DNA from: Lutjanus erythropterus
Lineage: Eukaryota; Chordata; Actinopteri; Lutjaniformes; Lutjanidae
DNA: 64,000 bases
Direction of reading: 5' to 3'
NCBI GenBank assembly: GCA_020091685.1
Contig: CM034603.1
Span: 19,734,715-19,798,714 of the forward strand
Made by a program: the position numbers and the translations under genes. The notes beneath the pieces are model-generated. The model was not told where the DNA came from and ran no database searches. It was given only the letters and a program-made list of their open reading frames with translations. Positions 1 through 12,130 of the stretch are shown in pieces; within the stretch, counting starts at the first letter, position 1, and the number at the start of each line of letters is the position of its first letter.

Positions 1-894
1 AATAAGTTCCAGAATAAATTTTGGATTCATAATGGAACGTGTTGAAGTCCTCCACAGACTAGTTTATTCTTCCTCCTTTGTTGTTGTTGTTGCTGTTGTG
101 TTATTATCTTTTCTTACGTATTTGAGGAGGTGGTCCTTAGTTTTTTTTTAAATGTCAGAACTAGGCCTTACAAAAGATTGAGAATTCCTGACTGTTTTAC
201 AAAGAAGAGAAAACCATGAGGAAGTGTATTTTTGAGATGGCAATCTGAATCACTTACAGCACTGTCTATATTTACGTCCCTGATTTTTGTTTGTCCTTTT
301 TATTGTGGTGATGTATAATAGAAGGTAGTAACATATTTACTTGGTACCTGTCCTGGAACACAGAACTGCCACAACTACAATTTACAGCCTTTACAGCCTC
401 ATGAAGACATCTGGAAATGAGATTACTGGAACTCTTCACGAATTTGTAACAAGGACATGAATGGGGTGTTCCTTTTTTTACCCTCTTCTATATAATGTCC
501 TTTCTTTTCTTTCTTTTAAGAAAATACTGTGTACTAAATTAAAATAACACAGCATAATAAACTACAGAAAAATACTTTATAAAAAAAAACATTTTTGTGA
601 ACATAATCATTAACTCTTAAACAACACTGAGTGGGTGGTGATACTGAAGTTTATTCTCATGTTGCTTTTACGGGACCCATATACTGTAATAACATCTATA
701 CACAAAATGTATGAAAAAGAAAGACATTTAAACCAATTAAAAAAAATTAAGACATGAGTTTTTCCTTTTCTTTGACACACAACATTCTTTCTGAACATTG
801 TGTGCCAAAGAAAAACATCCATTTACATTTACATGTGCACATTAACAAGCATTGGACAGACATTTGGACACACTGTACAAGACATTCTCTAACT

Positions 895-940
895 ATCACA
901 TATATGTATATACATATACATATATATGTATACATATTAT
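895..940. repeat. TA/CA-type microsatellite
   Basis: An alternating purine-pyrimidine run of ATATGT/ATACAT units that is nearly self-complementary, lying in AT-rich DNA 3' of the chemokine gene. Bases 1-894 hold no recognisable gene; they include a small TTG/CTG run near 80-105. Confidence 0.8.
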
Positions 941-1264
941 CATTTAAACTCCATCACCATTAATTAAACAGCTTATTCAATATCCGATGTCTCAAAGACA
1001 AGAAAATGGTCGCAAATGAGTTCAGTGAAGCAGGCATGCTGTTGAAGGCATTTATATATGGTGTGTTGTGGCCGTCAGCTGTCTGCAGTCCAATAGCTTG
1101 CCAGCACCCAAGCCTTTGACCTTTATCTTAAGTGCAGAGTGAAAGCGAAAGTAATGCTACATGATTTCCTTGACAAGCCTTCCAGTAAGACACCATAAAA
1201 CTGCTTGATGATAAGATTTCGGGCGAACGGGGAGTGAATGGGAGATTTTAGCAGGCATTCGCCC

Positions 1265-2847
1265 TCAGCCTCTGTGCTGCTGTCGTGTCTGTGAAGAGCA
1301 AAGACATCCATTTAAACTTCACACATATTTCAAATTAAACCTTCAAAAGTCATCAGTCATTTTTCTTTATTGTACTGCAGCAATACGTCTTATTCTTTCT
1401 TATGTCAAGATACCAACACATATTTCTGGAAATTATATTAAACACAGGGATTTCTATTTCTATGAAACTGGTTGAAGTATGGCTAGTTTCCCACTCGTTT
1501 TAAGAAAATAAGATTGCAAAATATAGGCAGACATAAGAATATGGAAGAGTAATAGAGCTAGGGTGTGAGTCAAAGTGAAGTGAAAGTCAAAATGTTGAGA
1601 ATAAAGTGGAACTTTCAGTGTTAGTGCCATACATAAGGGAAAACATGAGGTGAGGAAGGAACTGAACCAAATAAAAAAATACTGGAATGTGTAGAACAGA
1701 ATTGTTTTTATATGTTGTGCTTCTGATTTTGAGGTGTTCAATAAAACACAGAGGCGATCTGGAATGAATCGAGATGCTCATTGCTCGTACTTAATCTGCC
1801 TGATAAAGGTTACATGTTTGTTACTGTGGCGCTCATTCCTGAGACCCGTAACACTGGGCATAGGAAAAAATAAATCAGGGGACAAAGACATCTTTTAGCT
1901 TTGTGAAAATAAATATGATTTTGACTTGAAATAGCATTTCAACTTTATTATCAGCATTTCAACTCTCTCTTTCTACTTTCAGATCTCAACATTTTGACTT
2001 TATTTCGACTTTATTCTCGAAATGCAAAAATTAAAAATAAATCTTTCTCCTCTCATGTTTATTCCCTCAATACTTTTCTGTATAAGAAGGACAGTTTTTG
2101 AACGCAAGAACTTAACTCACCTTGTGTATTTTCTTGCGACTTTGGAGTTTCCTGTTGTCAATCTTGTCCATCAGTTCAAGGACCCAGTTGTCTCTGGGAT
2201 CTGTGCATAACTCACGCCCTCTCCTCATTTTGAAGCTGGAGGATAATTGAAGTATACCCATGTTAGTTTTGACCAATAGTAGAAAATTTCTGTTAAATAC
2301 GACACTTTGGAAGTCTTATGTCTTAGACTTATGTTCTTATTGTCTGTGCAGGTGAACTTACATTATAGCAGGGATGTTGCAGCCTCCATCTGTCACCTGC
2401 CGTCTGTAGTCCACTGCATGTTTCCGAGTCCTCAGGGTCATTGTTTTCACATATTTCAAACAGCAGTCATCGTAGGCCACTGAAGGATCAGAAATCCCGT
2501 ACAGTTAAATCAGAAACACCCCAGTATGTAGAATATAGTATTAATTATGCAACATAGACAAGTCCATTTATTCAATTAAAATTCAACAGTAAATCAACAG
2601 GTAACTAACACAATTAAGCAACACTAAAGGTGCTGAACAAGTACACAGTGAAGCCACATCCACCCACACAGATATTTATAGACAATAAACATGCCTCATT
2701 GACCCTCACTGTATCTTACGCAGATCTGTATTACATGCCGCAAATGTGACTGCCAGATACCAGCTTTTCTTTTAATGTTTTACCTTGTGCGAATGCAAGA
2801 CAGACACAAGATATGACCAGCAGAAAAAACAGCGTGTTGAACTGCAT
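1265..2847 (-). CDS. ccl25: CC chemokine, CCL25-like (4 coding exons)
   Basis: Secreted CC chemokine, expected to act through a G-protein-coupled chemokine receptor (CCR9 for CCL25). Coding exons on the minus strand are 2784-2847, 2362-2479, 2121-2235 and 1265-1288, joined by GT-AG introns in phases 1, 2 and 0, giving 106 residues. Residues 1-21 form a hydrophobic signal peptide (MQFNTLFFLLVISCVCLAFA). The mature part starts near VAYDDCC with adjacent cysteines C27 and C28, partners C55 (DGGCNIPA) and C71 (GRELCTDP), then a helix with the family motif WVLELMDKI and a basic tail. CNIPA-IIFK-GRELC-W is the standard chemokine fold; YDDCCL with a YRRQ-(x)4-GGCNIP segment points to CCL25 rather than other CC types (inference from family knowledge). 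The last exon adds only seven residues, TRQQHRG, so the long mucin-like tail of mammalian CCL25 is absent. The start is the first ATG before the signal peptide; an acceptor just upstream (exon begins at 2869) implies a non-coding first exon. Paralogue assignment (ccl25a or ccl25b) cannot be made here. Confidence 0.85.
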
Positions 2848-3714
2848 GGTGATCTCTGTAGATGCGCCGCTGAAAAATAAAAAGTCAGACAGATACAAGG
2901 AATTACAAGGTTTACCAGCAATCAGCCTTATCACTCGGTGATTATTGTACCTCCGTTCCTCCAACGCCTTCCTTGTCACATTTGAAACTTTGAACCTTGC
3001 ACAAATGTTTCATGTTGGCTCCGTGTGTGTGCTATATGTACATGTGCATTCTGTACGTATCCAACAACTCTGACCTTCTTAACTCTGCAACTCTTTGTTT
3101 AAACAAAACTCAGTCTTTGACTTTCTCTACAGTACTGAACCTTTAGGCATCTGCTGAATGAAGCACTTATTCAAAAATGTTATTTAGTTTGTTTTAAATT
3201 TTTCCATTATTTTTATTATTTATTTATTTATTTATTGGTAGTTTGGTAAGGAAATAATTTAGAACTTTTGGTTAAAAAACAAAATTAAAGTTATTGCTTT
3301 TGATGCCCTAATATGGAAGAAGACATCCACATCTGTTCACTGAATCTTAACTTAAAGGTAGAGTGAGCATTTCTGGAGAAAGATAATTGACTGTTGAGTC
3401 TCATTCCCAGGTGGTCTGAGCCAACAGCCCAAAGCATCAGGATTTGACGACCAGCGCGACCAGCAGGATCACTTACTGCACCAAAATCATTTTGACTTAT
3501 TATTATTCACATAAACCTACTCAGGGAGTGCAAATGAAAGTTTGCCTTTTGGCTAAATCTGACACGTTCACGTAAAGTAAAACCCTGACAAAAGTTCTAC
3601 AAATTACATAAATCTTACTGACTCTTATCCGATGGCATATCAATGACAAAATATTGACAGAACTCCAGATTAAACCCATGTGCATTGTCTCTATTATAAT
3701 TACAGGTAACTCAC

Positions 3715-3785
3715 CTCTGTGGCTCCAGATGTGCATGTATTTTGAAGCTCTCCTCTTCTGACTTGCGCAGGTGAGGTGAGGTGTG
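3715..3785 (-). other. candidate non-coding first exon of the ccl25-like gene
   Basis: The first coding exon of the chemokine gene begins at a splice acceptor (exon from 2869), so an upstream 5' UTR exon is expected. On the minus strand a strong donor, CACAGAG followed by GTGAGT, ends an exon at 3715, about 0.85 kb upstream, and a TTAAAA box lies near 3787. The upper limit of the exon is a guess. No splice evidence is available, so this is inference. Confidence 0.35.
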
Positions 3786-4420
3786 TTTTAAGCAATCAGG
3801 AGACAGGGATCATGTTACCATCAACGCAAATGACCTTCGTACCTCGGCTCATCTTTCTTGGCTTTCCTTTTTTTTTTTTTATTTCACACCGACGTTGAGT
3901 TTTTTTGTTGTTGTTGAAGCTTTTTTTTCCCCCTAAAAGTTCATGAGTGACAGAGTTTTTAGTGTGTTGCTGAATTGAAATATCAGTATCATATCCATTT
4001 TCCCTCTTACCTAATGCAGGGGTTTTATAGAATGACAGCTTGAGATACTTTCTTAAGAAGTTGAACATCCATGAATGTCTTTAGTCTTCATTTAGATTTA
4101 GAAATAGGAAACAGATCCCATGGAATTTGCTCCCATGTTGCCTCAGGTTATTGTTGTTGGAGTCTGGTCAAACACTTAAAGGGCTGTTGAATGAAGGTGT
4201 TTAGTGCCATTGTTCTTTCATAACTTGTTCTCAATTCGTATCCAAAAAGTTCCTCTGATGAAATCCTCGTGCTTTAAAACAGCTTTTAATGAAGAGGTTG
4301 AAATAACAGACTTTGACAATTGAATTATTGTGCTAAGATGCAGGATGCAGATGAAGCTTATCCTACAAAAATCCACACCATCATTCCAGTTTGTTTTTAC
4401 TCAAATAGGGTAGACATTAA

Positions 4421-4638
4421 AGGTCCAGTGATTAAAGGGGATCTAATAGTGCATATTCACCTGAAAATAAGAACTGTTCCGTTTTCACTGCCTTAAAATG
4501 AGCAGTTTACACCTATTAAGGGCATGGCTCCTCTTACACAGGGGCCGCCATGTTTCACCGCCATGTTTCTCAAGCGGCCCAGAGCAAGCAACCTGCAAGC
4601 TCACCAATAGATGCCACTAAACTTTACACACTGGTCTT
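4421..4638. mobile_element. TTAA-flanked MITE, copy 1
   Basis: About 218 bp bounded by TTAA at 4417-4420 and 4639-4642. The left end is AGGTCCAGTG and the right end CACACTGGTCTT, an inverted pair. The inner text (CACCTGAAAATAAGAACTGT and ATGCCACTAAACTTTACACA) recurs in the copies at 8632, 11410 and 38484. TTAA duplication with short inverted ends fits a piggyBac-like non-autonomous element; the family is inferred. Confidence 0.75.
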
Positions 4639-4642
4639 TTAA

Positions 4643-7160
4643 AGGAAGGAACACCAAATATCTATTTTATTCTACTTTTCCCCTTTTAATGCATCCATTC
4701 TTACACATATAATAAACAGAACAGAGACACCTCTGTGTTATATGTGTTGTGGTTATTAATTAATAATCAGGTATTTGTACCATGACCATGATGGTTTGTA
4801 CCATATGACTAGAAATACATTCTGATACTGAATGTGTCTATTTTGAACTGAAATCCTTGCACATTTTAATGTGTCAACACTGTCACACTGTTAAATGTTA
4901 AAGAAATAAAAGTTGTAAATAGCAGATAAGAACAAATTCCCAAATGTACAGAGGACACTCCCCGTGTTATTGCCCTGAGTGTACTGTTGATCCACCCAAA
5001 ATTATGCCCCTGGACTGATACCTGCTCTATCATAATGCTGGCTGTTGTTACAAAAGAAATCCAGTGTCTACTTAATTTTGGAGACATTTTAAATGTTTTC
5101 ATTTAGAAAAATGTTACTTCTCCTTAAGATTCAGAATATTTTGTTGTTTTGTATAAAGCCCCTTTGGCTGTATCTCACTTTCATTTTCTGTAAATCTGTT
5201 GTGAAATCACTTCTATGCTTCATTAAATGATATGAAGCGTGACTGGCATGCACACAGAAATGACACCCTACTTCTCTTTTACCAGTATTATTTTATTGTT
5301 GACACATTTTTCTCTTTTCTCTCATACATATATCAACAATATTACGTTGGAAAGCTACTGATACTGACTGTCTCTGGTTAGCTTTTGATCGAACACTGGA
5401 TTCCATCTTCAGACACTTTTGGTGTTCAGTATAAAGGTGAAAGTGTTGCTGTTGTTCATTTACCTTTAACTGTGCATGGAAACAGCCAACAGATGGCACA
5501 TTAAGTTTTATCAGGCCATAAAGGCAGTTTATCTCAGAATCAATAAACTGTGTCTCAGCTGTCAATATAAAATATGAAAGACCTGTTTTGACCCTTGGAA
5601 CTGACCGGAAAGATGAAATAACAAGTAATTAGCCTACATGTGTCCACAGTATTAGTTCAGTGTCGGTTTGATCAACTCAGGTAAAGTGTGGAGGCAGTAT
5701 GCAATCTCAAAAGCAATGGTTGCAGTCAGCCAGCCATAAAAGAAGAAGAGACAAATACACATGGTTGTTAACAATGGAGGAGCCAGAAGGGACAGAGAAC
5801 AGGAGGCCTAGTATCGGATATTTTTTCAAAACCAAGTTGTAACACTAGCTAATGAGCTACTAGGTAATGTTTTTTAAGTTTACTTTTAGAAGTGTTAATA
5901 CGTTTTTGCTTGCTAGTGTAGCTAAAGTGGGAGATTGGTTTAAGTTTCTTTTTTTTTAGGTTGCCAACAGTGCCACCTGGTGAATTGCAACCCAGGAAAT
6001 ACTTCAGCTTTAACCACTCAGTACACCAAAAAAGTCACACAGGTATGAACACACTCAGACAAAAGGAATGATTCTCGATAAATTTATATATAGGTTTTTT
6101 GATATTTAATTTAAAATTTAGAAACAAAATAATGCTGCTAAAAGTGCCCACCTTGACTAAAAGTACATGCATACAACACACACACATACACACACACTCC
6201 ACTAACCCAATGGAAGCAAACAAAATTCTAATACAACAAAAGAAACCAAAAGAAAAAGAAAAGCAAAACATTTGTTTCACTTCATTCTTGGCTGTAAAGA
6301 GAGCCGCAGGGCTGACTGTCTTGTGGCGTGTCAACGCAGTCAATAAACAAACAATATTTAACGTATTAATGTGGGGAGGAAACTGTCTTAGGGACAACAC
6401 TGTGGATGTAGAATTTGTAGATACAGAGCTGTACAACTGTAGGTGTCAGGGCAGTAAGTGGACTGTAGAAACAGTACGTGTAGAGGTAGTAGTTTGGTGT
6501 CAACATGGTACTTATAGAGACAGCTCAAGACAAGAAGAGCAAGTGCACCAGGAGAGCAGCTGGTGGACGGACTGCACATAGTACAGCCACTGGCGTGCCA
6601 GTGTCAGAAAGCAGAGGCCTAGTTTCTCACGCAGCAGGCAGGGGAGAGTCACAGCCGTGGCCAAATCTCTCAACAAAGTGAAACTGCTTTACACAAAGTA
6701 AGGCACTCACTCAGGACTTGCCGTAAGGAGACGAGCCAAACAACCCCTATACTTGGTGGAAAACCCACTTGCAGGGACAAAGCAACACACAGCTGGCAGT
6801 TCACACCGCCACAACACCCAGGTGCCTGGTAAGAAACATGAAAACGCAGGAGTGCACAGAACCTGTGCTGTGTCGGCCAGTAATCAGGACGCGGGTGAAT
6901 ATCCACCACACTAGCTGGCTGAGCTAGCAGCAGACGAGCTAACTTAGCATTAGCTATGTCAAAGCAATGGCAGCATGTGATTTGTTGACAGCGTGGGAAT
7001 TTATTTATAGCGATAAATTCATAGGAAAGTTTTAAGTAATAGATGTTAGAAGTTGATCTACAGTACAATATTTTGATTAGTAACTGTACTTTAATTACAT
7101 TTTTTTCTAACTAACGGGTTTCATCACAAAATAAATGTAATTGTAATCTCCAAATGTGTT
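4643..7160. other. intergenic, no gene recognised
   Basis: Mostly AT-rich, with a (CA)n-rich stretch near 6175-6200. The part from about 6300 to 6980 is richer in GC and contains GCTAGC, GCTAAC and TTAGC words like those in the ranbp3 5' region. Open frames of up to 160 codons overlap this stretch on both strands but show no domain, signal peptide or splice structure I can defend. Confidence 0.5.
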
Positions 7161-7305
7161 TTGTGAGGTCACGGTGACCTTTGACCTTTCACAACCACTA
7201 TCTAATCTGTTCATCCTTGAATCCAAATGGATGTTTGTACCAAAGGTTCCTAAAATATTCACAAAATGGGGTGGACATGAGTTAAGGGTGACCTTACCCT
7301 CCCAG
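7160..7305. repeat. dispersed fish repeat with nuclear-receptor-like half-sites
   Basis: The stretch begins GAGGTCACGGTGACCTTTGA and continues with TTCATCCTTGAATCCAAATG, matching my recollection of a repeat that is very common and often tandem in fish genomes. It holds three AGGTCA half-sites: 7166-7171 plus, 7175-7180 minus and 7182-7187 minus. Only about one unit is present. See the separate finding on the binding-site arrangement. Confidence 0.6.
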
Positions 7306-8631
7306 TGCTGAAATGAAACCTACTCCCTTGAAGCACTTAGAATATTTAGGCCACATACTGAAATGAAAAGAGTGTGTTTATATGGAAATACACCTAAAAT
7401 ACACCACATGTCTTCTGTGAAAACCTTCTCAGTCATGCTTGCCAGTATTCTGGCGAGTTTGAGTTTGAGTTTGACTCATGGATGTAAGAATCATCAGTTA
7501 TACAGAATCAGATACAAGGTACCCTTCCTTTAGTCATATTGTAATCTGACAGTTGAGAAGCTTTGCATTAAAAACACTTGTCAGCGTTGCCAGATCGCAT
7601 ATCCACCCAGGCTTTTCCTTTTAATTCCCAAAAACAAGCTCCAGCGTTCTTTTCACAGAGGTTTTGTGACAGGTATTAACGAGCCTTGAGTGCCTGAGTG
7701 GACATTTAATAGCACTGCTCACTGTTTATACTCTCACCATCGCTCACATCCAAACACGTTGCTAAAGCTCAATGAAGCATATCACCAGCTTGCCCCTCTC
7801 ATTTCTTTTGCCTGCAGGACACTGCTGCTCACTTTGGTTGCTTACTACTCCAGAACACATGAAGGTGCATTATGCCATAAAGAAAGAATCTGAGATTGTT
7901 TCTTCCTAGCTGCCACCCAAGCATTAAAGCGGTTTATATGAATTTGATTGTGATTTATCACTAATGCCTCAGTCATTTTGTGCGAATCTGGTCTTGCTCC
8001 TTGCTAGCTGTGTGGGTTCGATCACAGTACAACATGAAAGAGATCTGAATGTTCGTTGGCAAAGCGAACTGTTAACTTCAACAAGAAAAAAAAAGTTGGC
8101 TATAGTTATCAGTGTTCCTCGTTATGATTGCACATTCGAAATATCCTGATGGATTAATGGCATTGAATATTTGTCAGGAGATGATGGTCCACTGCCAAGG
8201 TAGTGTGTTGTCTTCAGCATTCCTTTCAGACAATATAATGTGTTGTTTTATCCCTTCATTGTCACTGTCGTTTTGCATGGATATGAATGAAGACGTATCT
8301 AAGGAGTCATTCATCAGTGTGTGAGAAAATTTACTCTGGCACACAGAACAAAAAGGCTAGAAGACAGAGCTGTCTCAGACTGAATAATGGTACTAATTTA
8401 CTAATTTACTTCTGTTGACCTATCCACTTTTAAACTGCATGTCCGCTGAAACAGAAAAACGGAAGCGGAAAAGAATCAAAAAAGAATTTCTTCTGTCTTT
8501 TTTGTCTTGTTTTTTTTTTGTTTGTTTGTTTGTTTGTTTTGTTTTGTTTTTTAAAACTGATTCTGATCTTTTTCATAGCAAAGTGAAAGGTCAAGGAGTT
8601 TCAAAATTATTAGTTTTTCTTCTGCTTGGAA
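7306..8631. other. intergenic, no gene recognised
   Basis: AT-rich DNA with a (GTTT)n microsatellite at about 8519-8550. I saw no exon-like sequence with conserved-looking protein. Confidence 0.5.
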
Positions 8632-8798
8632 CAAGAATTGTTGTGTTTTTGTAAACTTAGAATGAAACCAAGTACTTTCTTTAGACAGGGCCTTTTGCAG
8701 TTTTCATGAGTCTCACAACCATCCTTTGGCTCCCACATGCTTGGAAGGGGAGGGTGAGACAAGCTGTATCCTGTTCATAGGTCCTACACACTGGTCCT
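8632..8798. mobile_element. TTAA MITE, copy 2 (5'-truncated)
   Basis: The right end CTACACACTGGTCCT is followed by TTAA at 8799-8802, and inner words such as AGAATTGTTGTGTTTTTGT are shared with the full copy at 38484. The other end and its TTAA were not found, so the copy looks truncated. Orientation is as in the 38484 copy. Confidence 0.65.
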
Positions 8799-8802
8799 TT
8801 AA

Positions 8803-11409
8803 TGGGGCCACAAGATAAGCTCATTTGACAAGTGTAACTTTACCCCGTTTATTTTAGGTGAGGAAACATCGCAGGGTGAACAAGGTCAAAAGGTTTGTTA
8901 AGTTGGGGGGCACGAATGTAGACAGCAAATTTCATTACAGTCCAGCATTTTTTTTTAGACAGAACCAACAACATGGAAATAAATGGCTGACAATTCCCAA
9001 ATAACAACAACATAAACAGTCAAACAAACAAACAAACAAACAGAAGTATATTCACTGTCCCGTGAGATGGTATCATTGGTGGGGTTTTCTTTTTTTTTTT
9101 GTTTTTTGTGAAATATTAACATTGGGACATGAGGCCCTGAATGACAAATTATAAGAGTAAGCCAATATCATGATAGAGAGACTGTAGAATAAATAGTGGG
9201 TGTCACTCACAGGTTTCTGAAGGGCCATTGTGAAACTCATAGTGTGGTAGCTAAAGCAGCCATCACCCAAATTAAGTATAACTTTAAGTCCTAATATACA
9301 ATTTAAACTGATAATATAAAAATTCACAGTTGCCCATAGAGACTGACGCACTTTGGGAGCCTCAAGTGGCCATTTGAGGAACTGCAGCTATTGGCTTATT
9401 TTCACCCTGGAGGTTTGGTTTTTTTTGGCCACTAAGCCAAGGTCACATTGATGATGCCCTGTTTTCCCAGCCAGGATACTTAATAGAACAAGTGCTATTT
9501 TTAAAAGATATTTTACTAAAGTATTTCCAAAAACTACTTTGATATACCATACCTGGGATTTTGTTGTAGAGGAACAAAATCTGATGTAATGCCAGTTCAC
9601 AGTAACACAGTAATTTACACTAAACAAACAAGAACTACGTTCAGATTAAACAAATCCATCTATGTCCAGTGCCAATGCAGGAAGTAGTACGCAAAGAAAA
9701 AGCAGTAAGTAAGGGTGTAAGAGTTGGGGTGGTGGATGCATGCATATCACATCTGACTTTTGACACTGGTGTTCTTGTCCCTTTACAGACCTGCACTTAA
9801 TTAAATTAAAAGGTCTGTTTTATAGCATCAAAATGCTATTTTCCCAAGCCCTTACAAAAACGTTTTCCCACATGACCTGATGTTGATTTCTGCATGATGA
9901 CGATACTGCATACACAGAAACCCCCTCGGTTGAGGGACGGGAAGGTATCAATGCTCCATCCGGCGTCACCACTTTTTTGCTAACAGCTGAGTGGGAGTTT
10001 CCATTGAAAAAAGCTGGAAAAGAACGTGCATTTTCCACAAAGGTCTAATATTAGCATTCTTTCTAGCACTAGAGTCGAGGCATATAAAAAGCAACAGTAT
10101 GTATCACTCATAAAATGAGACTGAAATGTAAAAAACAAGTCTCCCCAGCCTCTGCAGTTTGTACACCAAGAAAAAACATATGGGTGTGCAAAGTTTGACA
10201 CTTCTATACCAAACATGCATAAACTGCACATTTCTGGAGCTGTTCAAGTCTACTATCGTGTGAGCATTTATATTTTATTGTAATTTATTCATTCCTCAGC
10301 TGCATTTAGCTCTACCCAGACATTGTGCTCTTTGGATGACACTGCTCAGAAGATAAGATCAAATTCTACACCACTCAACAAATAAGATGGTTTTAGGTTT
10401 TGTGAAAGAATGTTTCCATCATAATTTCCCTTGTTTGTTTCCAGCGAAATTCCCCAGGGTTTTATCTTTAGGTGTTAGTTACAATCATCTGAAAAAAAAA
10501 AAGAAGCCTGTTATGTAACAGAAGGTGTCTGTGGTGGTCTTACAGTACTTCAAAGCAGCACATTATACACGTCACGCACATCAGGAGGACATCAAGTCAT
10601 CTTTTCTCACCTCTGAATTTACACAGACAGACATTTTTACTATTTTAACAATGTTTCAGGGGCTGTTTGGAAATCTCCTGCACTGGATGGTAATACAGAC
10701 AATTTCGCCTGGCGAAACAAAAATGTACAAACATTTGTCGGGAGTATAACTATAATTTGGTGGGAGTTAAACTCCCTGGCCTGCTACCAATAAAAATGTT
10801 GACTCGCTGATTTACTGTAGACATTGGACATATATTGGTGGATAAGACAAGAAGTGAAACTGTTATGGCTCTAAGCACAAGCCAAGCTCCTTCTGTGGCA
10901 AACAGCATAAACACAAGCAGTGGCTTGTTTGTACTGTGCCTGAAGGGAAATTTGAAGTATGATTCTTTCTGAAAACTTTTGGTCGGTATTGTGCAATACA
11001 TATTCTTATGAAATGTTCTGTCCTCAGTGTTCCTTAACCATAATTGAACTGACAAGGCAAACAACTGGTTTGTGTTTATATCTGTGCTGTATGTGCCCAG
11101 TGTTAAAGCATTTCATTTTTGCAGGAGCTGTTGCTTTGACCCTTATCCTACTGAAAAGAAACAGTTTATGGGAGAAAGACAGATGGTTTCATTTCTCATA
11201 GAGAGCAGCTATGATTGTAATTATGCTATTAATTCCATAATCTCAAGATAATACGTTAAGTATTTCATTATGTCCACTGAAAACATCATTTGGTATTGAT
11301 AACAGGCTAACTGTCCAGTTATCTCCAGAAAGAAATTGTTTTCTCATGATAACAGGAGCTGATTCGGGATGTTCTGAAAACAATATTATGGGGAATATGG
11401 CCATTTTAA
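8803..11409. other. intergenic, no gene recognised
   Basis: AT-rich. Contains an (AAAC)n microsatellite near 9022-9044 and poly-T tracts near 9090. Nothing gene-like could be supported on either strand. Confidence 0.5.
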
Positions 11410-11730
11410 GGGACAGGTGTGTGGGATTTAGTGGCATCTAGCAATGATCTTGCAGGCTGCAAACACCCTGTCTCACCTTCCCCCTCCAGTACCTACAATG
11501 GTGAAGTGTTGTGACTCGTGAAAAACATGAAAGGCTGTGGTTTATCCATTCTTTGCTATTGTAGAAACATGGAAGTGCAACACAGCGGCCTGCATGGAAG
11601 AGAACCTGTGCCCTCTGTAGATATAAATGTCTCACTCTAAAGTAACAAAAACACAACAATTCTTATTTTCAGGTGATTACACACTAATGAAAACATATCA
11701 ATGTTATATTTCATTTCTGTCATATTCTGC
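11410..11730. mobile_element. TTAA MITE, copy 3 (reverse orientation, one end lost)
   Basis: Starts after TTAA (11406-11409) with GGGACAGGTGTGTGGGATTT and then GTGGCATCTAG, the reverse complement of the other copies' right end. It continues with CTCACCTTCCCCCTCC, AAACATGAAAGGC and a TTATTTTCAGGTGATTA segment. The far end is not recognisable, so the right limit is approximate. Confidence 0.65.
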
Positions 11731-12049
11731 CCATAAACCGCTGTAATTCTTAAACATGTAAATGTGACTAAGTCTTGATTCACAAATGGTATGTGACAAT
11801 CACTTCGGCTGAACCCATTCCCAAGTGAAAAACTTAGCAAAACCAGTCTCAGATATCACTGGGGGGAATTAAATGTCTTTTCTTTCTCTTGTTTCTTTAA
11901 GATTCTGTGAATGTTTAATCCAATTATTTACTGACACACCTTTGAAAAACTTTGGATAAAGTAAAATATTAGGTACAAATTGTTTCTTTAAAACATACTC
12001 AACAATTTAATGCACTTAAAAGTATCCATAAATAGCTCGTGTTGTGTTG

Positions 12050-12130
12050 TAGGGCTGCACAATTAATCATATTATTGAAATCACAATAAGGCCAAGTGCA
12101 ATACCCAAATTGCAGAAGCCGAATTTTTTT
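12050..12130. mobile_element. hAT-like terminal fragment
   Basis: AGGGCTGCACAATTAATCAT is an end sequence typical of fish hAT-type elements. A related end, AGCTGCACGATTAATCATAA, is seen near 22484 in ranbp3 intron 6. No matching far end was found for either, so both are treated as remnants. Confidence 0.4.

Noticed and set aside
5774-5840. ATG-initiated short frame MEEPEGTENRRPSIGYFFKT near a purine-rich promoter-like stretch
   Set aside because: Stops after about 21 codons, with no donor or following exon that I could defend.
6099-6581. 160-codon plus-strand open frame
   Set aside because: Starts in a CA repeat and runs through compositionally odd sequence; no domain, signal peptide or splice structure, and an overlapping minus-strand frame is as long.
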